Shown piece after piece: positions 27,638 to 36,630 of a stretch of DNA of 64,000 nucleotides (positions are counted from its first letter, which is position 1; the number at the start of each line of letters is the position of its first letter). The DNA is from Chloroflexota bacterium. Its GTDB lineage: Bacteria; Chloroflexota; Anaerolineae; J102. A model generated the notes under the pieces. It searched no databases. It was not told the DNA's origin and worked only from the letters and a program-made list of their open reading frames with translations. The translations under genes were made by a program, and so were the position numbers. The DNA is taken from NCBI GenBank assembly GCA_029782215.1, contig JAKOVD010000045.1:37802-101801 (forward strand), read 5' to 3'.

Positions 27638-28807
27638 CTAGGCCAATACTTCCTCATAGACGTCGTGCAGGGTCCGGCCGACCGTCGCCAGGCTGAAGCG
27701 CTGCGCCCTGGACGCAATCAGTGGGCGATCAACCTGGGCGTTGGCCGCCAGGCTTGCCAGCAGGGCCTCCGCCAGTGCCGCAACATCGCCCGGGGGCGAC
27801 AGGACGCCAAGCTCGGGAGAATCGACCATCTCCGGGATGCCGCCCACGTTGCTGGCCACGATAGGCAAGCCGCTGGCCATCGCCTCTACGATCACACAGG
27901 GCATGTTGTCCCACAGGCTCGGCAGCACGAACAGGTCTGCCCGGCGCATGAACTCCGCCACCTCCGTCTTGGTCTTCAGACCGTGGAACGTCACCTGCGG
28001 CGCCAACCCCAGGTCAGCCGCCTGCCGGACAAAGGCTTCACGGTCGGCACCGTCGCCCACCAGGTCCAGCCGCCAGTCCTGGCGCTGCTGCTGCACCCGC
28101 GCCAGCGCCTCCAGCAAGACGCCCACACCCTTCAACGGGATCAACGAGCCCACAAATAGGATTTGCGTTGGAACATTGGAACGTTGGAACGTTCCAACGT
28201 TTGAACGCTCAAAGGGTGGAGCGAAGAGAGCGGTGTCGACGACGTTCGGGACGCGCTGGAAGCGCGCATGGATGCCGTACTGCTCGATGGCGTTCTGCAG
28301 GGAGGCGCTGACGGGCAGCACCCGGTCGGCCTGGCCGAAGGCCCATCGGGCCTTGAGCACCTTCTGGCGAGACAACAGGCGTCGCGGAAAGGCCGAGTAC
28401 TGCTCGGTGATCACCACCGGCAGCCGGTGGCGCTTGCCGAGCAGCACCGCCGGCACGCCTGCCTCATAGATATGGGCGTGCAGCACATCTGGCCGGAATC
28501 CTCCCGCCACGATCTCCTGGTAGGCGCGGTTGACGCTCTGCAGGAAGCGGAAGTAGGCGGTCCTGGACACGGGCGCCGCCCGGTACCACACACGATAGGT
28601 GGGAATCCCCTCGGTCAGGGCGGGGTCGCTCACCTGCTCGGTCTGGTACGGCTGCGGCAGCGCCGGCTCTGGCAGGAGACAGTGCAGGACCGCCACGTCG
28701 TCATAGAGCCGCACCGCCTTGGCATGCTCGCGCACAAACACACCCCAGACCGGTTGGCTCGGGGTGGGGTACCAGGCGGTGATGAACAGGATCTTGCGGC
28801 GGGACAT
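27638..28807 (-). CDS. GT4-family glycosyltransferase with in-frame octamer-repeat linker
   Basis: A 389-residue GT-B glycosyltransferase: KILFITAWYPTPSQPVWGVFV, DVLHAHIYEAGVPA, VVITEQYSAF, then the donor half with ILFVGSLIPLKGVGVLLEAL and a D-x7-E site (DNMPCVIVEAMASG). At the border of the two halves, residues about 201-214 ([13 protein letters not shown]) are encoded by a tandem GTTGGAAC-type octamer array, in frame. The same array type is in the next two genes upstream in the operon. Since it lies on the interdomain hinge, it is probably tolerated as an extra linker. Confidence 0.9.
   Translation of the reverse strand: MSRRKILFITAWYPTPSQPVWGVFVREHAKAVRLYDDVAVLHCLLPEPALPQPYQTEQVSDPALTEGIPTYRVWYRAAPVSRTAYFRFLQSVNRAYQEIVAGGFRPDVLHAHIYEAGVPAVLLGKRHRLPVVITEQYSAFPRRLLSRQKVLKARWAFGQADRVLPVSASLQNAIEQYGIHARFQRVPNVVDTALFAPPFERSNVGTFQRSNVPTQILFVGSLIPLKGVGVLLEALARVQQQRQDWRLDLVGDGADREAFVRQAADLGLAPQVTFHGLKTKTEVAEFMRRADLFVLPSLWDNMPCVIVEAMASGLPIVASNVGGIPEMVDSPELGVLSPPGDVAALAEALLASLAANAQVDRPLIASRAQRFSLATVGRTLHDVYEEVLA
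28167..28206. repeat. Octamer array inside GT4 gene
   Basis: Five eight-base units: GTTGGAAC, ATTGGAAC, GTTGGAAC, GTTCCAAC, GTTTGAAC. The third and fourth units are reverse complements of one another, so the array is a palindrome as well as a tandem repeat. Translated in frame on the minus strand. Confidence 0.9.
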
Positions 28808-28930
28808 TGATGAGACGCCAGTCGTCAGTAGTCAGTCGTCAGACGGAAGAAGGAGAACGGAGAACAGAGGACGGCCAGCCAGCCGGGCACTGACGACCTG
28901 CCACTTGCTACCTGCTACCTGCCACCTGCT
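28808..28930. repeat. Heptamer repeat block between epimerase and GT4 genes
   Basis: Seven-base units of several kinds: AGTCGTC/AGTAGTC/AGTCGTC (about 28818-28840), GAGAACG/GAGAACA (about 28853-28868) and CTACCTG/CTACCTG/CCACCTG (about 28906-28930). The right end supplies the last codons (encoding AAGGR) and the TAG stop of the epimerase gene. The left end approaches the GT4 start. Confidence 0.85.
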
Positions 28931-29991
28931 GCTTCTTCCATCAGTTTCACGATGCGCGTGCTGGCGCCGGGCTGGCCGAACACCTGCGGCGGAGGCTCCG
29001 TAGGCCAGGGCTTGCGCACGGCCGCCAGGATCGCGGCTTCGTCGGTCCAGGCCAGGCGGTTCCAGCCGGCCGCCACCGTTTCGACCCACTCGGTTTCAGG
29101 CCGCAAGGTCACACAGGGCACACCCAGCCAGAAGGCTTCCTTCTGCATACCGCCCGAATCCGTCAGAAGAATGGCAGCATCCTGCAGCAGCGCCAGGGTG
29201 TCCAGGTACCCAAGCGGCTCGAGCAGACGAACGTTTGAACGTTCCAACGTTCCAACGTTCCAACGCTCCAACGCCCCGCGCGTGCGCGGATGGACGGGAA
29301 AGACGACGGGCAGGTCCAGCGCCGACAGAGCCTTCAGCAGGCGCTGCAGTTGGACCGGGTCGTCGGTGTTGTAGGGGCGGTGAATGGTGGCAAAGGCGTA
29401 GCCGCCGGAAGTTAGCTGCAGCTCCCCGGCCAGGGTCGAGCGCTGCCGGGCAAGGGCGGCGAACTGCAGGACGGCGTCGTACATGGGGTCCCCCACCAGG
29501 TGGACGCCCTGGACCACGCCCTCATGCTCGAGATTCGCCACCGCAGTCGGCGTTGGGCACAGCAGCAGGTCGGCGCAGTGGTCGGCCAACACGCGGTTGT
29601 GTTCTTCCGGCATCGCCCGGTTGAAGGACCGCAAGCCGGCCTCGACATGGGCCAGGGGCAGGCGCAGCTTGCACGCCGCCAGACTGCCCGCCAGGGTCGA
29701 GTTCGTATCGCCGTAGACCAGCACCCAGTCGGGCTGCTCGGCCTGGAAGACCTCTTCCAGCCGCATCAACATCAAACCGGTCTGCCAGCCCTGCGGCCCC
29801 GAGCCGACTTCCAGGTTCACCGCCGGCTCAGGCAGCCCCAGCTCGCTGAAGAACACCTGCGACATGTTGGCGTCGTAGTGTTGGCCGGTGTGGATCAGGA
29901 TCTCCCGGTGTCCGGCCGCGGCAAACGCCTGGCTCACGGGACCGGCCTTGACGAACTGCGGCCGCGCGCCGACGATGGCAGCCACTTTCAT
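28915..29991 (-). CDS. UDP-sugar 2-epimerase, WecB/WbpI type
   Basis: A non-hydrolysing UDP-HexNAc 2-epimerase (358 residues): [78 protein letters not shown], then [12 protein letters not shown] and [17 protein letters not shown]. It would make UDP-ManNAc or, given the adjacent oxidoreductase/acetyltransferase, UDP-ManNAc3NAcA like WbpI. Residues about 240-253 ([14 protein letters not shown]), in a surface loop after HPRTRG, are encoded by an octamer array. The stop codon and last five residues lie in a heptamer array. Its ATG overlaps the upstream TGA (ATGA). Confidence 0.93.
   Translation of the reverse strand: MKVAAIVGARPQFVKAGPVSQAFAAAGHREILIHTGQHYDANMSQVFFSELGLPEPAVNLEVGSGPQGWQTGLMLMRLEEVFQAEQPDWVLVYGDTNSTLAGSLAACKLRLPLAHVEAGLRSFNRAMPEEHNRVLADHCADLLLCPTPTAVANLEHEGVVQGVHLVGDPMYDAVLQFAALARQRSTLAGELQLTSGGYAFATIHRPYNTDDPVQLQRLLKALSALDLPVVFPVHPRTRGALERWNVGTLERSNVRLLEPLGYLDTLALLQDAAILLTDSGGMQKEAFWLGVPCVTLRPETEWVETVAAGWNRLAWTDEAAILAAVRKPWPTEPPPQVFGQPGASTRIVKLMEEAAGGR
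29233..29272. repeat. Octamer array inside epimerase gene
   Basis: Five eight-base units, GTTTGAAC, GTTCCAAC three times, GCTCCAAC, in frame with the minus-strand epimerase gene. It encodes part of the loop after HPRTRG. Confidence 0.9.
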
Positions 29992-31619
29992 GGCGAAACC
30001 TGGCGAACGTTCTCCCCTTGCCTGGTGTAGGACCGGCCGCAGGCGCTGCAGGTCGCCTGCGCAGGGTCCTGGCCGGTGAAGTCCAGCTTGACGCCGCACT
30101 GGCACACCCAGCCGCGCAAACGGGCAGGGTTGCCGTGCACCAGGGCGTGGGGCGGCACGTCGCGGGTCACCACGGCTCCGGCCCCGACAAAGGCGTAGTC
30201 GCCCAGCGTAACGCCGCAGACGATGGTGGCATTGGCGCCGATGGTCGCCCCGCGGCCAACGTGTGTGGCTTTGTACTCATCCTTGCGCGAAACGTGGCTG
30301 CGGGGATTGACGACGTTGGTGAACACCATCGAAGGCCCCAGGAAGGCGTCGTCTTCCACCACCACGCCCGTGTAAAGCGAGACGTTGTTCTGCACCTTGA
30401 CGTTGTCGCCCAGGGTGACGCCGGAAGCGACGAACACGTTCTGGCCCAGGTTGCACCCGCGCCCAAGACGGACGCCCGCCATCACATGGCTGAAGTGCCA
30501 GATCTTGCTGCCCTCGCCAATCTCGGCGCCGGCATCAATCACGGCCGTCGGATGGACGAAATACGTTCCAGCGTTGGAACGTTCCAACGTTCCAACGTTC
30601 CAACGTTCTAACGTTCCAACACTGACGGGAGCGCCGCGTTGTTCCAGGGAGCGCTGGCAGGCGTCGAGAACGCGCAGGACGCGCAGGCCGCTGGCGCCGT
30701 CGGTCAGGGGCTGGCGGCCCTCGCGGATGCAGGCGAGGAAGTGCTCGCACTCCAGCCGCATGGGCTCACTGTCGGGCAGATAGAGGGTGGTTTCAGCGGT
30801 CTGGCGCGGCACGGGAAGCCCTGCCTGCCACTCAATGCCCTTGTCGTAGAGCTTGAGCTTGCCTTCGCGCACCGTGTCGTCGAAGACGGCCATCTTGCGG
30901 TCGCCCACGACGACCAGCTTCTGCTCCTTGGAAGGATGCAGCCAGCTCACGAAGATGTGGGCGCGCACGTCGCCGGGGAAGACCAGGTTTGTCACCGTCA
31001 CATCGGCGATGTCGCGCTGCAGGTAGGCGCCGCCGGAGGCGCTTACCGAGAGGGGCGCCGAACCCACCAGCCGGGTGATGACGGCGATATCATGCGGGGC
31101 GAAGCTCCAGAGGATGTTCTCTTCGGTCCGCACCTTGCCCAGGTTCAAACGGTTCGAATAGAGATAGCGCACCTGCCCCAATTCCCCGGCCTGCACCAGC
31201 TTGTGCAGCAGGGTGACGGCAGGGTGATACTCCAGGATATGGCCGACCATGAGCACGAGGCCGTGCTCGTGCGCCAGCGCCACCAGCTCTTCGCCCTGTT
31301 CGGGACTGAGGGCCAACGGCTTCTCCACGAACACGTGCTTGCCTGCCAGCAGAGCGGCGCGGGCCTGCTCATGGTGGCGGACGGCCGGGGTGGCCAGCAC
31401 CACGCCCTGGATGGCCTCATCGGCTAGCACTGCATCATAGCTGGTAGTGGTGTGCACGCCGGGGTAGAGCACCGCCTGCGCCTTGAGCGTCGCCTCGCTG
31501 CTGTCGCAGATCGTGTGCAGCACGCGCAGTTGGGCGAAGTTGCGCACCAGGTTCTTGCCCCAATAGCCGGCGCCGGCGACGGCGATGCGGAGTGGATCAG
31601 GAGAGGGGGTGACGTCCAT
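29988..31619 (-). CDS. Fusion: Gfo/Idh/MocA sugar-nucleotide dehydrogenase + hexapeptide N-acetyltransferase + zinc-ribbon-like tail
   Basis: A 543-residue bifunctional enzyme. Residues 1-330 are a Gfo/Idh/MocA oxidoreductase: Rossmann [20 protein letters not shown], and [14 protein letters not shown]. It resembles WlbA/WbpB, which oxidises C3 of UDP-GlcNAc-uronic acid. Residues 334-352 are an octamer-repeat linker ([16 protein letters not shown]). Residues about 355-510 are a left-handed beta-helix acetyltransferase like WlbB/WbpD ([38 protein letters not shown]). The C-terminus has two Cys pairs (CQCG ... CSACG). Together with the epimerase this gives most of the UDP-ManNAc3NAcA pathway; the aminotransferase is not in the window. 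First gene of the polysaccharide operon, probably leaderless. Confidence 0.92.
   Translation of the reverse strand: MDVTPSPDPLRIAVAGAGYWGKNLVRNFAQLRVLHTICDSSEATLKAQAVLYPGVHTTTSYDAVLADEAIQGVVLATPAVRHHEQARAALLAGKHVFVEKPLALSPEQGEELVALAHEHGLVLMVGHILEYHPAVTLLHKLVQAGELGQVRYLYSNRLNLGKVRTEENILWSFAPHDIAVITRLVGSAPLSVSASGGAYLQRDIADVTVTNLVFPGDVRAHIFVSWLHPSKEQKLVVVGDRKMAVFDDTVREGKLKLYDKGIEWQAGLPVPRQTAETTLYLPDSEPMRLECEHFLACIREGRQPLTDGASGLRVLRVLDACQRSLEQRGAPVSVGTLERWNVGTLERSNAGTYFVHPTAVIDAGAEIGEGSKIWHFSHVMAGVRLGRGCNLGQNVFVASGVTLGDNVKVQNNVSLYTGVVVEDDAFLGPSMVFTNVVNPRSHVSRKDEYKATHVGRGATIGANATIVCGVTLGDYAFVGAGAVVTRDVPPHALVHGNPARLRGWVCQCGVKLDFTGQDPAQATCSACGRSYTRQGENVRQVSP
30565..30620. repeat. Octamer array at the fusion-protein linker
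   Basis: Seven eight-base units: GTTCCAGC, GTTGGAAC, GTTCCAAC three times, GTTCTAAC, GTTCCAAC. On the minus strand three units make 24 bases, so the protein repeats every eight residues ([16 protein letters not shown]). It is the longest of the three arrays and lies exactly between the two enzyme domains. Confidence 0.92.
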
Positions 31620-31627
31620 GAGGGGGC

Positions 31628-31660
31628 ATTATAGGTCCTGCGGCGGCAGTTTGACCAAGT
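31628..31660 (-). promoter_or_regulatory. Promoter of polysaccharide operon, leaderless layout
   Basis: On the minus strand a TTGGTCA-type -35 and a perfect TATAAT (31628-31633) are separated by about 18 bases. Only eight bases lie between TATAAT and the ATG at 31619, so the transcript should start at or next to the start codon. No Shine-Dalgarno fits in that space. Confidence 0.7.
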
Positions 31661-31764
31661 GAAGGACTTCTGAGGGCGCGCGCCACGTTCGTGCGTTGTC
31701 CGTCGCAGCAGTGCAAATTTGAGGTTACACGTTCGGGATGAAGCGGCAAGCGTAGAAGCGAGTT

Positions 31765-31808
31765 GAGTCGTTCGGCTCCCAAAAGGCGACTAAAGTCGCA
31801 ACTATGGG
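31765..31808. repeat. Palindromic element, family A
   Basis: GAGTCGTTCGGCTCCC followed by GCGACTAAAGTCGC: a degenerate left half and an intact right palindrome of the family A element. It sits between the FemX-like gene and the polysaccharide operon promoter. Confidence 0.7.
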
Positions 31809-31820
31809 GTGTGCACCCGC

Positions 31821-32846
31821 CTACGCGACCACCGGCAGGTAAGTCTTGTCCCAGGCCCCCGTATAGCGCACAACCTGGCCGCCAAAGCCGCGCTTGAAAC
31901 GCCAGACGCCCCACAGCCCCACCGAGGGGTCGGGGATAGGCGCCTCCTCGTCCAGCCCCACCTCGTTGGGTACACCCCAGAGGTCATAGGCCGTGCAGCC
32001 GCGGGCTTTCGCCCAACGCATCGTCTCCCACTGCAGGAGATGGTTGGGCATCAGGTTGCGGTCATCGTTGCCGGAGGCGCCAAACAGGTAGTAGGCCTTG
32101 CCCGCCAGGTGCGCCACCATCAGCCCGGACAGGACCTGGCCCTCATACTCCGCTATCAGGAGGGCCGCTCTGCCGGCCGGAGCGAAGAGATCCCAGAAGC
32201 GGTGGTAGTAGGCAGGCTCGTGCACGCCAAACTCGTTGCGCGCACCGGTGACCTGCATCAACCGGCAAAACGTTTCCACGTCTGCGGCCCCGCCCTCACG
32301 CACCGACACCCCTTTGCGCGCCGCCAGCCGCACGTTGTAGCGCCATTTCTGCTTCATCCCCGCCAGGATGTCATCCTCGGGGGGCCGCAGGTCGATCCAG
32401 ACGGTGGTCTGCGGCTGCACCGTGCGTTGGCTGGGACGCAGCCCCAGGGCCCTGAGCCTTCTCGCCAGGTCGGAATCGTCCAGCGCCTCGGGCTCGATCT
32501 TGAGCAGCAAGGCGCCCCGCCGCAGGCAGAACCGCCACAGTTCCTCCAGAAGGCGCCGCGCCTGCGCCTCCTCATTCCAGGCGACCAGAGGCCCCTTCGG
32601 CACATAGGCCACACGTAGGGGCAGGAAGCCTGCCCGCGGCAGCCGCCGGAAGAGAACCTGGGCGCCGGCCACCAGCCGGTCGCCATCCCAAAGCCCCAGG
32701 CGCGCGTCCTCCCATCCGTGCGCGGCTTTCAGTTGACCCCAGGCCCGCAGTTGCAGCGGGTGCGCAGCCGCATGCCCGGCGACAAAGGCATCCCAGGCGG
32801 CCTCGTCCCAGCCCGTCTCGCGGCTGTTAGCAGCGCGCAGCGTCAA
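31821..32846 (-). CDS. FemX/FemAB-like aminoacyltransferase (GNAT fold)
   Basis: A 341-residue protein of the FemABX family, which moves amino acids from aminoacyl-tRNA to the peptidoglycan precursor (lipid II) to build interpeptide bridges. The two GNAT-like halves are visible: FVAGHAAAHPLQLRAWGQLK and RVAYVPKGPLVAW; then MKQKWRYNVRLAARKGV, TGARNEFGVHEPAYYHRFWD, YYLFGASGNDDRNLMPNHLLQWE and the final YDLWGVPNE ... VWRFKRGFGG. The start is TTG at 32846; no closer ATG exists. The amino acid donor is not identifiable. The gene follows a hypothetical protein by 12 bases. Confidence 0.9.
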   Translation of the reverse strand: MTLRAANSRETGWDEAAWDAFVAGHAAAHPLQLRAWGQLKAAHGWEDARLGLWDGDRLVAGAQVLFRRLPRAGFLPLRVAYVPKGPLVAWNEEAQARRLLEELWRFCLRRGALLLKIEPEALDDSDLARRLRALGLRPSQRTVQPQTTVWIDLRPPEDDILAGMKQKWRYNVRLAARKGVSVREGGAADVETFCRLMQVTGARNEFGVHEPAYYHRFWDLFAPAGRAALLIAEYEGQVLSGLMVAHLAGKAYYLFGASGNDDRNLMPNHLLQWETMRWAKARGCTAYDLWGVPNEVGLDEEAPIPDPSVGLWGVWRFKRGFGGQVVRYTGAWDKTYLPVVA

Positions 32847-32858
32847 CGCGGACAGGCC

Positions 32859-33224
32859 CTACCGGCCCTCGTGCATCCCATCATCGGCCAGACGCTTCGT
32901 CAGACCGCGCAGCTCCGCCGGGTCCTCGCCGCAGGTAGCCAGAAACGCCACGACCTCCGGCGGCGTATGGTCGGCAACGCCGGCCGTGACCCCGCCGGGG
33001 CAGTTGAAATGGACCAGTGAGTCCCCGCGCTCGTGCGACGCCGCCCACCTGTAGACGATGTCGACGACGATGGGCAGCGCCCCCATGCCACAAGTCACCT
33101 CGGTACCCAGGGCGCCCTCTTCTGTGAAGAAGGCGTCCGTCTCGGGCGCCTCCATCAGCAGCGCTTCCAGCTCGTAGTGCTGGTCGGGCGTCAGGTGAGG
33201 AGCAGTGACGGCGAAGATGGGCAC
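32859..33224 (-). CDS. Hypothetical 121-residue protein
   Basis: An acidic, probably cytoplasmic protein beginning MPIFAVTAPHLTPDQHYELE, with GTEVTCGMGALPIVVDIVYRW in the centre and a C-terminal helix. I do not recognise the family. It starts with GTG, nine bases after the flavin reductase stop, and is followed by the FemX-like gene, so the three probably form one transcript. Codon and base usage match the neighbours. Confidence 0.65.
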   Translation of the reverse strand: MPIFAVTAPHLTPDQHYELEALLMEAPETDAFFTEEGALGTEVTCGMGALPIVVDIVYRWAASHERGDSLVHFNCPGGVTAGVADHTPPEVVAFLATCGEDPAELRGLTKRLADDGMHEGR

Positions 33225-33233
33225 AGCCGTTCC

Positions 33234-33791
33234 CTAGAAACTGCCAAACCCGATCTGCGGGCCGCGCTCGAAGGTCTGGCCAAAGGCGTACAGCAGGGGC
33301 TGGAATTTCTGCAGGTCCACGCTGGCGCGGCCATCGGACCACGCCGGCGCCACTTCCATCGCCAGGATGCGGCTGATCCAGAGGTCGACGTCGTCGAGGG
33401 ATTGGTTGGCTTCCACCTGGCACTCGAAGTTGAGCGGGCACTCGGCTACCAACGGGGTTTTGACAAAACGCGCTGGCAGCGTTGTCAGACCGCACAAAGC
33501 CAGCTTGTCCACATCGCTGCCCGATCGAGTCCCGCACTGGCGAGCCACCGCCCGCATGTCCTGCGTCAAAACGTTGACGACGAACTCACGCTGTTGGGCG
33601 ATCAGGGTGTTCGTCAAGTTATCCTTCAGCACCGCGATGACCAGCCGTGGCGTCTCTCCCGGCAAAGGCGTGATCGAGGCGTTGGTGGCGACATTCACGC
33701 GTCCGTCAGGTCCTAGCACTGTCACCAGGTTCAGTGGCATGCCATAATGTAAGTATTCGCCGAAGCTACCAAGATCTACAAGAGTGCGCAT
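33234..33791 (-). CDS. Flavin reductase-like (FMN-binding split-barrel) protein
   Basis: A 185-residue cytoplasmic flavoprotein of the flavin reductase/DIM6-NTAB group: YGMPLNLVTVLGPDGRVNVATNAS, FMN-contacting TPRLVIAVLKDNLTNTLI, EFVVNVLTQDM, and CPLNFECQVEANQSL. It would reduce FMN with NAD(P)H or bind flavin for another enzyme. The ATG at 33791 has GGGAG seven bases before it; an in-frame ATG five codons upstream contains that same GGGAG and is less likely. Confidence 0.88.
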   Translation of the reverse strand: MRTLVDLGSFGEYLHYGMPLNLVTVLGPDGRVNVATNASITPLPGETPRLVIAVLKDNLTNTLIAQQREFVVNVLTQDMRAVARQCGTRSGSDVDKLALCGLTTLPARFVKTPLVAECPLNFECQVEANQSLDDVDLWISRILAMEVAPAWSDGRASVDLQKFQPLLYAFGQTFERGPQIGFGSF

Positions 33792-34106
33792 GCTGGTCTC
33801 CCGCATGAAAAAAAGACCGGTGCAACCCAAACAGGTTGCGAAGATGACAGTACAGTGAAGCGTAGCACAAATGGCCCTAGAAGCGCCATGATCGAGATCA
33901 TTAATCTTTGGTAAGTCTGGTTCCCTTCCCGGGCAGGATGAAGCAGCCGGGCACAAGGCGCGCACCTTTTGCGCAGAACCGGTGTATTATTCGCGTGCAC
34001 CTGAGCCTGGCGAAGCCAGCGCCTCGCCTTCGGCGGCGGACGCTGAAAGTGCGAAGTGGATGTTCAGGGCGTCAGGTGTATCATCATCCAGGAGGATAAC
34101 ACATTG
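33792..34106. other. Divergent intergenic region
   Basis: A 315-base region between the flavin reductase and fabF, which point away from each other; both promoters must lie here. GTGTATTAT (TATTAT at 33985-33990) is a candidate -10 for fabF. A GC-rich imperfect hairpin (GCGAAGCCAGCGCCTCGCC area, about 34009-34040) lies in the fabF leader. No gene is seen. Confidence 0.5.
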
Positions 34107-35357
34107 ATGAACAAGACCCGTGTTGTGGTGACGGGCATCGGCGGCGTCACCTCAGTCGGCAACGATATCGGACAGATTTGGGCCAATGTCGTTGCCGGCA
34201 GACCCCACGTCACCCCGATCACCCGTTTCGACGTCTCGGAGCGGCGCACGCAGTTCGCCGCCCAGATCGAGAACCTCGATGCCAGCGCCTACGTCGATGA
34301 GCGCACACAGCGCCGCCTTGGCGCCTACGTCACCTACGCCATGGTCGGAGCGGTCCAGGCATGGAAGGATGCCGGGCTCGATGCTTCCCAGATTGATCCG
34401 CAGCGAGCCGGCGTCATCATCGGCTCGGCCATCGGCGGCGTCAACGCCATGCTCGAACAATACGACGTCATGCGGAACGAGGGCGGCCGTCGCGTCAGCC
34501 CCTTTGCCATCCCCTCGATCCTGATCGACACCGCCCCCGGTCAGATCGCCATCGAGTACGGGCTCAGGGGTCCCAACCTGGGCATCGTCGGCGCCTGCGC
34601 CTCAGGCAACTACGGCATTGGCGAAGCCTTCCACGCCATCCTGCGCGACGATGCCGACCTGGTCATCACCGGCGGCGTCGAAGACGCCCTCCATCCTTTT
34701 ACACTGGCGGGCTTCGAGCGGGCGCGGGCCATGTCTGGGCACAACAGCGATCCCAACGGCGCCTCCCGTCCCTTCGATGTCGAACGTGATGGCTTCGTGA
34801 TGGGTGAAGGCGCGGCCATGCTGGTCCTGGAGCGCCTCGAACACGCCCAGGCTCGCGGCGCTCACATCTACGGCGAGATCCTGGGCTACAGCGCCACCGC
34901 CGACGCCTACCATCTGACCGCGCCACACGAACAGGGGCTCGGCGCCATCGAGGCCATGCGCAACGCCCTGCAGCGCGCTGGCTTGACGCCGGATGACATC
35001 GACTACATCAATGCCCACGGCACCAGCACCCAACTGAACGACGCCGCCGAAACGCGCGCCATCAAGCAGGTCTTCGGCGAACGGGCCTATGGCATTCCGG
35101 TCAGCTCTACGAAGTCGGTAACGGGCCATCTCCTGGGCGCAGCGGGCGCCATGGAAACGATCTTCTGTTTGCTGGCGATGCGCGACGGCGTCGTTCCGCC
35201 CACGATCAACTACCACCATCCTGATCCGGTCTGCGACCTGGATTTCGTCCCCAACCAGGCCCGGCCGCACAAGGTGCAGTTCGCTGTGAACAATTCGTTC
35301 GGTTTCGGCGGTCATAACAGCAGCATCGTGCTGGGAGCGATGAGCAATGGCAGGTAG
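34107..35357 (+). CDS. fabF: Beta-ketoacyl-ACP synthase II
   Basis: Condensing enzyme that elongates acyl-ACP with malonyl-ACP in fatty acid synthesis; 416 residues, standard. The catalytic triad is intact: Cys in [11 protein letters not shown], His in [12 protein letters not shown], His in [14 protein letters not shown]. The C-terminus [11 protein letters not shown] is diagnostic. The ATG at 34107 is preceded by GGAGG at 34091. It overlaps the FabH-like gene by 11 bases, so the two condensing enzymes are made together. No acyl carrier protein or malonyl transferase gene is adjacent. Confidence 0.95.
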   Translation: MNKTRVVVTGIGGVTSVGNDIGQIWANVVAGRPHVTPITRFDVSERRTQFAAQIENLDASAYVDERTQRRLGAYVTYAMVGAVQAWKDAGLDASQIDPQRAGVIIGSAIGGVNAMLEQYDVMRNEGGRRVSPFAIPSILIDTAPGQIAIEYGLRGPNLGIVGACASGNYGIGEAFHAILRDDADLVITGGVEDALHPFTLAGFERARAMSGHNSDPNGASRPFDVERDGFVMGEGAAMLVLERLEHAQARGAHIYGEILGYSATADAYHLTAPHEQGLGAIEAMRNALQRAGLTPDDIDYINAHGTSTQLNDAAETRAIKQVFGERAYGIPVSSTKSVTGHLLGAAGAMETIFCLLAMRDGVVPPTINYHHPDPVCDLDFVPNQARPHKVQFAVNNSFGFGGHNSSIVLGAMSNGR

Positions 35358-36558
35358 CAATGGGCTTCATACGTTGGGCCGGCGCTATGCCCACATCACC
35401 GGCTGGGGCAAGGCGCTGCCCGACCGGATCGTCACCAACCAGGAATTGGAGCAGATCGTCGACACCAGCGACGAGTGGATCCGCACACGCTCCGGCATCC
35501 ACCAACGCTATATCGCCGTCGATCCCCGTGAAAACGCGGTCACCCTGGGCACGCGGGCGGCGATGGCGGCGTTGGACGTCGCCGACTTCCCGGTCAGCAA
35601 GCTGGACCTCCTCATCTGCTCGACTTCGTCGCCGGCGCACTTGTTCCCTTCCACGGGCTCCCTCATCCAGGATGCGTTGGGGGCGACGCGAGCCGGAGCG
35701 TTCGACCTCAGCGCCGCCTGCTCCGGCTTCGTCTACGCCATCAGTCTGGCCAACGCCATGATCGTGTCCGGCCAGGTCGAAAGCGTCCTGGTTATCGGCA
35801 CCGAGGTGCTGTCGCGGCTGATCGACTGGTCCGACCGCAACACCTGCGTCCTCTTTGGCGATGGCGCCGGCGCCGTGCTGCTGCAGGCGAGCCCGGTGCC
35901 GGGCGGTGTGTTGTCGACGGTGCTCGGCAGCGATGGCTCGGGCGGCGACCTGCTCTCGGTGCCGGCAGGGGGCACCTCGATGCCCACCACCCTGGAAACC
36001 GTGGCGGCAGGCCAGCATTTCATCAAGATGGATGGCAAAGCTGTGTTCCGCTTTGCCACCCGCATCATGGTTGAGGCCACGCGTGAGGCCCTGGACAAGG
36101 CCAGCATGAGCATCGCCGATGTCAACCTCGTGATCCCGCACCAGGCCAATGAGCGCATCATCCGCTCGTCGATGAAGCAGCTTGACCTGCCCGACGACAA
36201 GGTCTTCATCAACCTGTACAACTACGGCAACACCTCGACAGCCTCGATCCCCATCGCCCTGTGCGAGGCGATCGAGCAGGGCAGGCTCCACTCCAACGAC
36301 AACCTCATCATGGTCGGTTTCGGCGCCGGCCTCACCTGGGCGGCGACGGCCATTAAGTGGGCTGTGCCCGGCGCCCGCGAGGTGCCGCGCTGGCGCGTCA
36401 GCCAGCGGCAGGCCTCCTACAGCCTGGCCCGCGTGCGCTCCCGCCTCCTTCGCTACAGCCGTCAGGTAGAGAACAGCCTGACCTCTGAGGAAGGCGACGT
36501 CCTCGGCGAAGTCCTGGCGCAGCGTATCGAAGGCTGGCGCAAGACCCGCGACGAATAG
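35347..36558 (+). CDS. fabH: Beta-ketoacyl-ACP synthase III (FabH) with C-terminal extension
   Basis: Starts fatty acid synthesis by condensing acyl-CoA with malonyl-ACP. The Cys-His-Asn triad is visible: [22 protein letters not shown] and [12 protein letters not shown]. The thiolase-like fold ends at [11 protein letters not shown]; about 70 further residues ([19 protein letters not shown] onward) form a basic, helical tail not found in the usual 310-330-residue enzymes. The tail may bind another protein or the membrane. Start ATG 35347 lies inside the end of fabF. A FabH-related enzyme of secondary metabolism is possible but less likely in this position. Confidence 0.92.
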   Translation: MAGSNGLHTLGRRYAHITGWGKALPDRIVTNQELEQIVDTSDEWIRTRSGIHQRYIAVDPRENAVTLGTRAAMAALDVADFPVSKLDLLICSTSSPAHLFPSTGSLIQDALGATRAGAFDLSAACSGFVYAISLANAMIVSGQVESVLVIGTEVLSRLIDWSDRNTCVLFGDGAGAVLLQASPVPGGVLSTVLGSDGSGGDLLSVPAGGTSMPTTLETVAAGQHFIKMDGKAVFRFATRIMVEATREALDKASMSIADVNLVIPHQANERIIRSSMKQLDLPDDKVFINLYNYGNTSTASIPIALCEAIEQGRLHSNDNLIMVGFGAGLTWAATAIKWAVPGAREVPRWRVSQRQASYSLARVRSRLLRYSRQVENSLTSEEGDVLGEVLAQRIEGWRKTRDE

Positions 36559-36630
36559 TGCACGGTTGCACAATCCAGCCAGGCGTCTGCGCCCGGTTTT
36601 GGTGATTCGAACCCAGTGGAGTACGATGGA

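Noticed and set aside
28167..30620. The octamer arrays as a CRISPR locus
   Set aside because: Units are eight bases with no spacers, lie within coding sequence and no cas gene is present.
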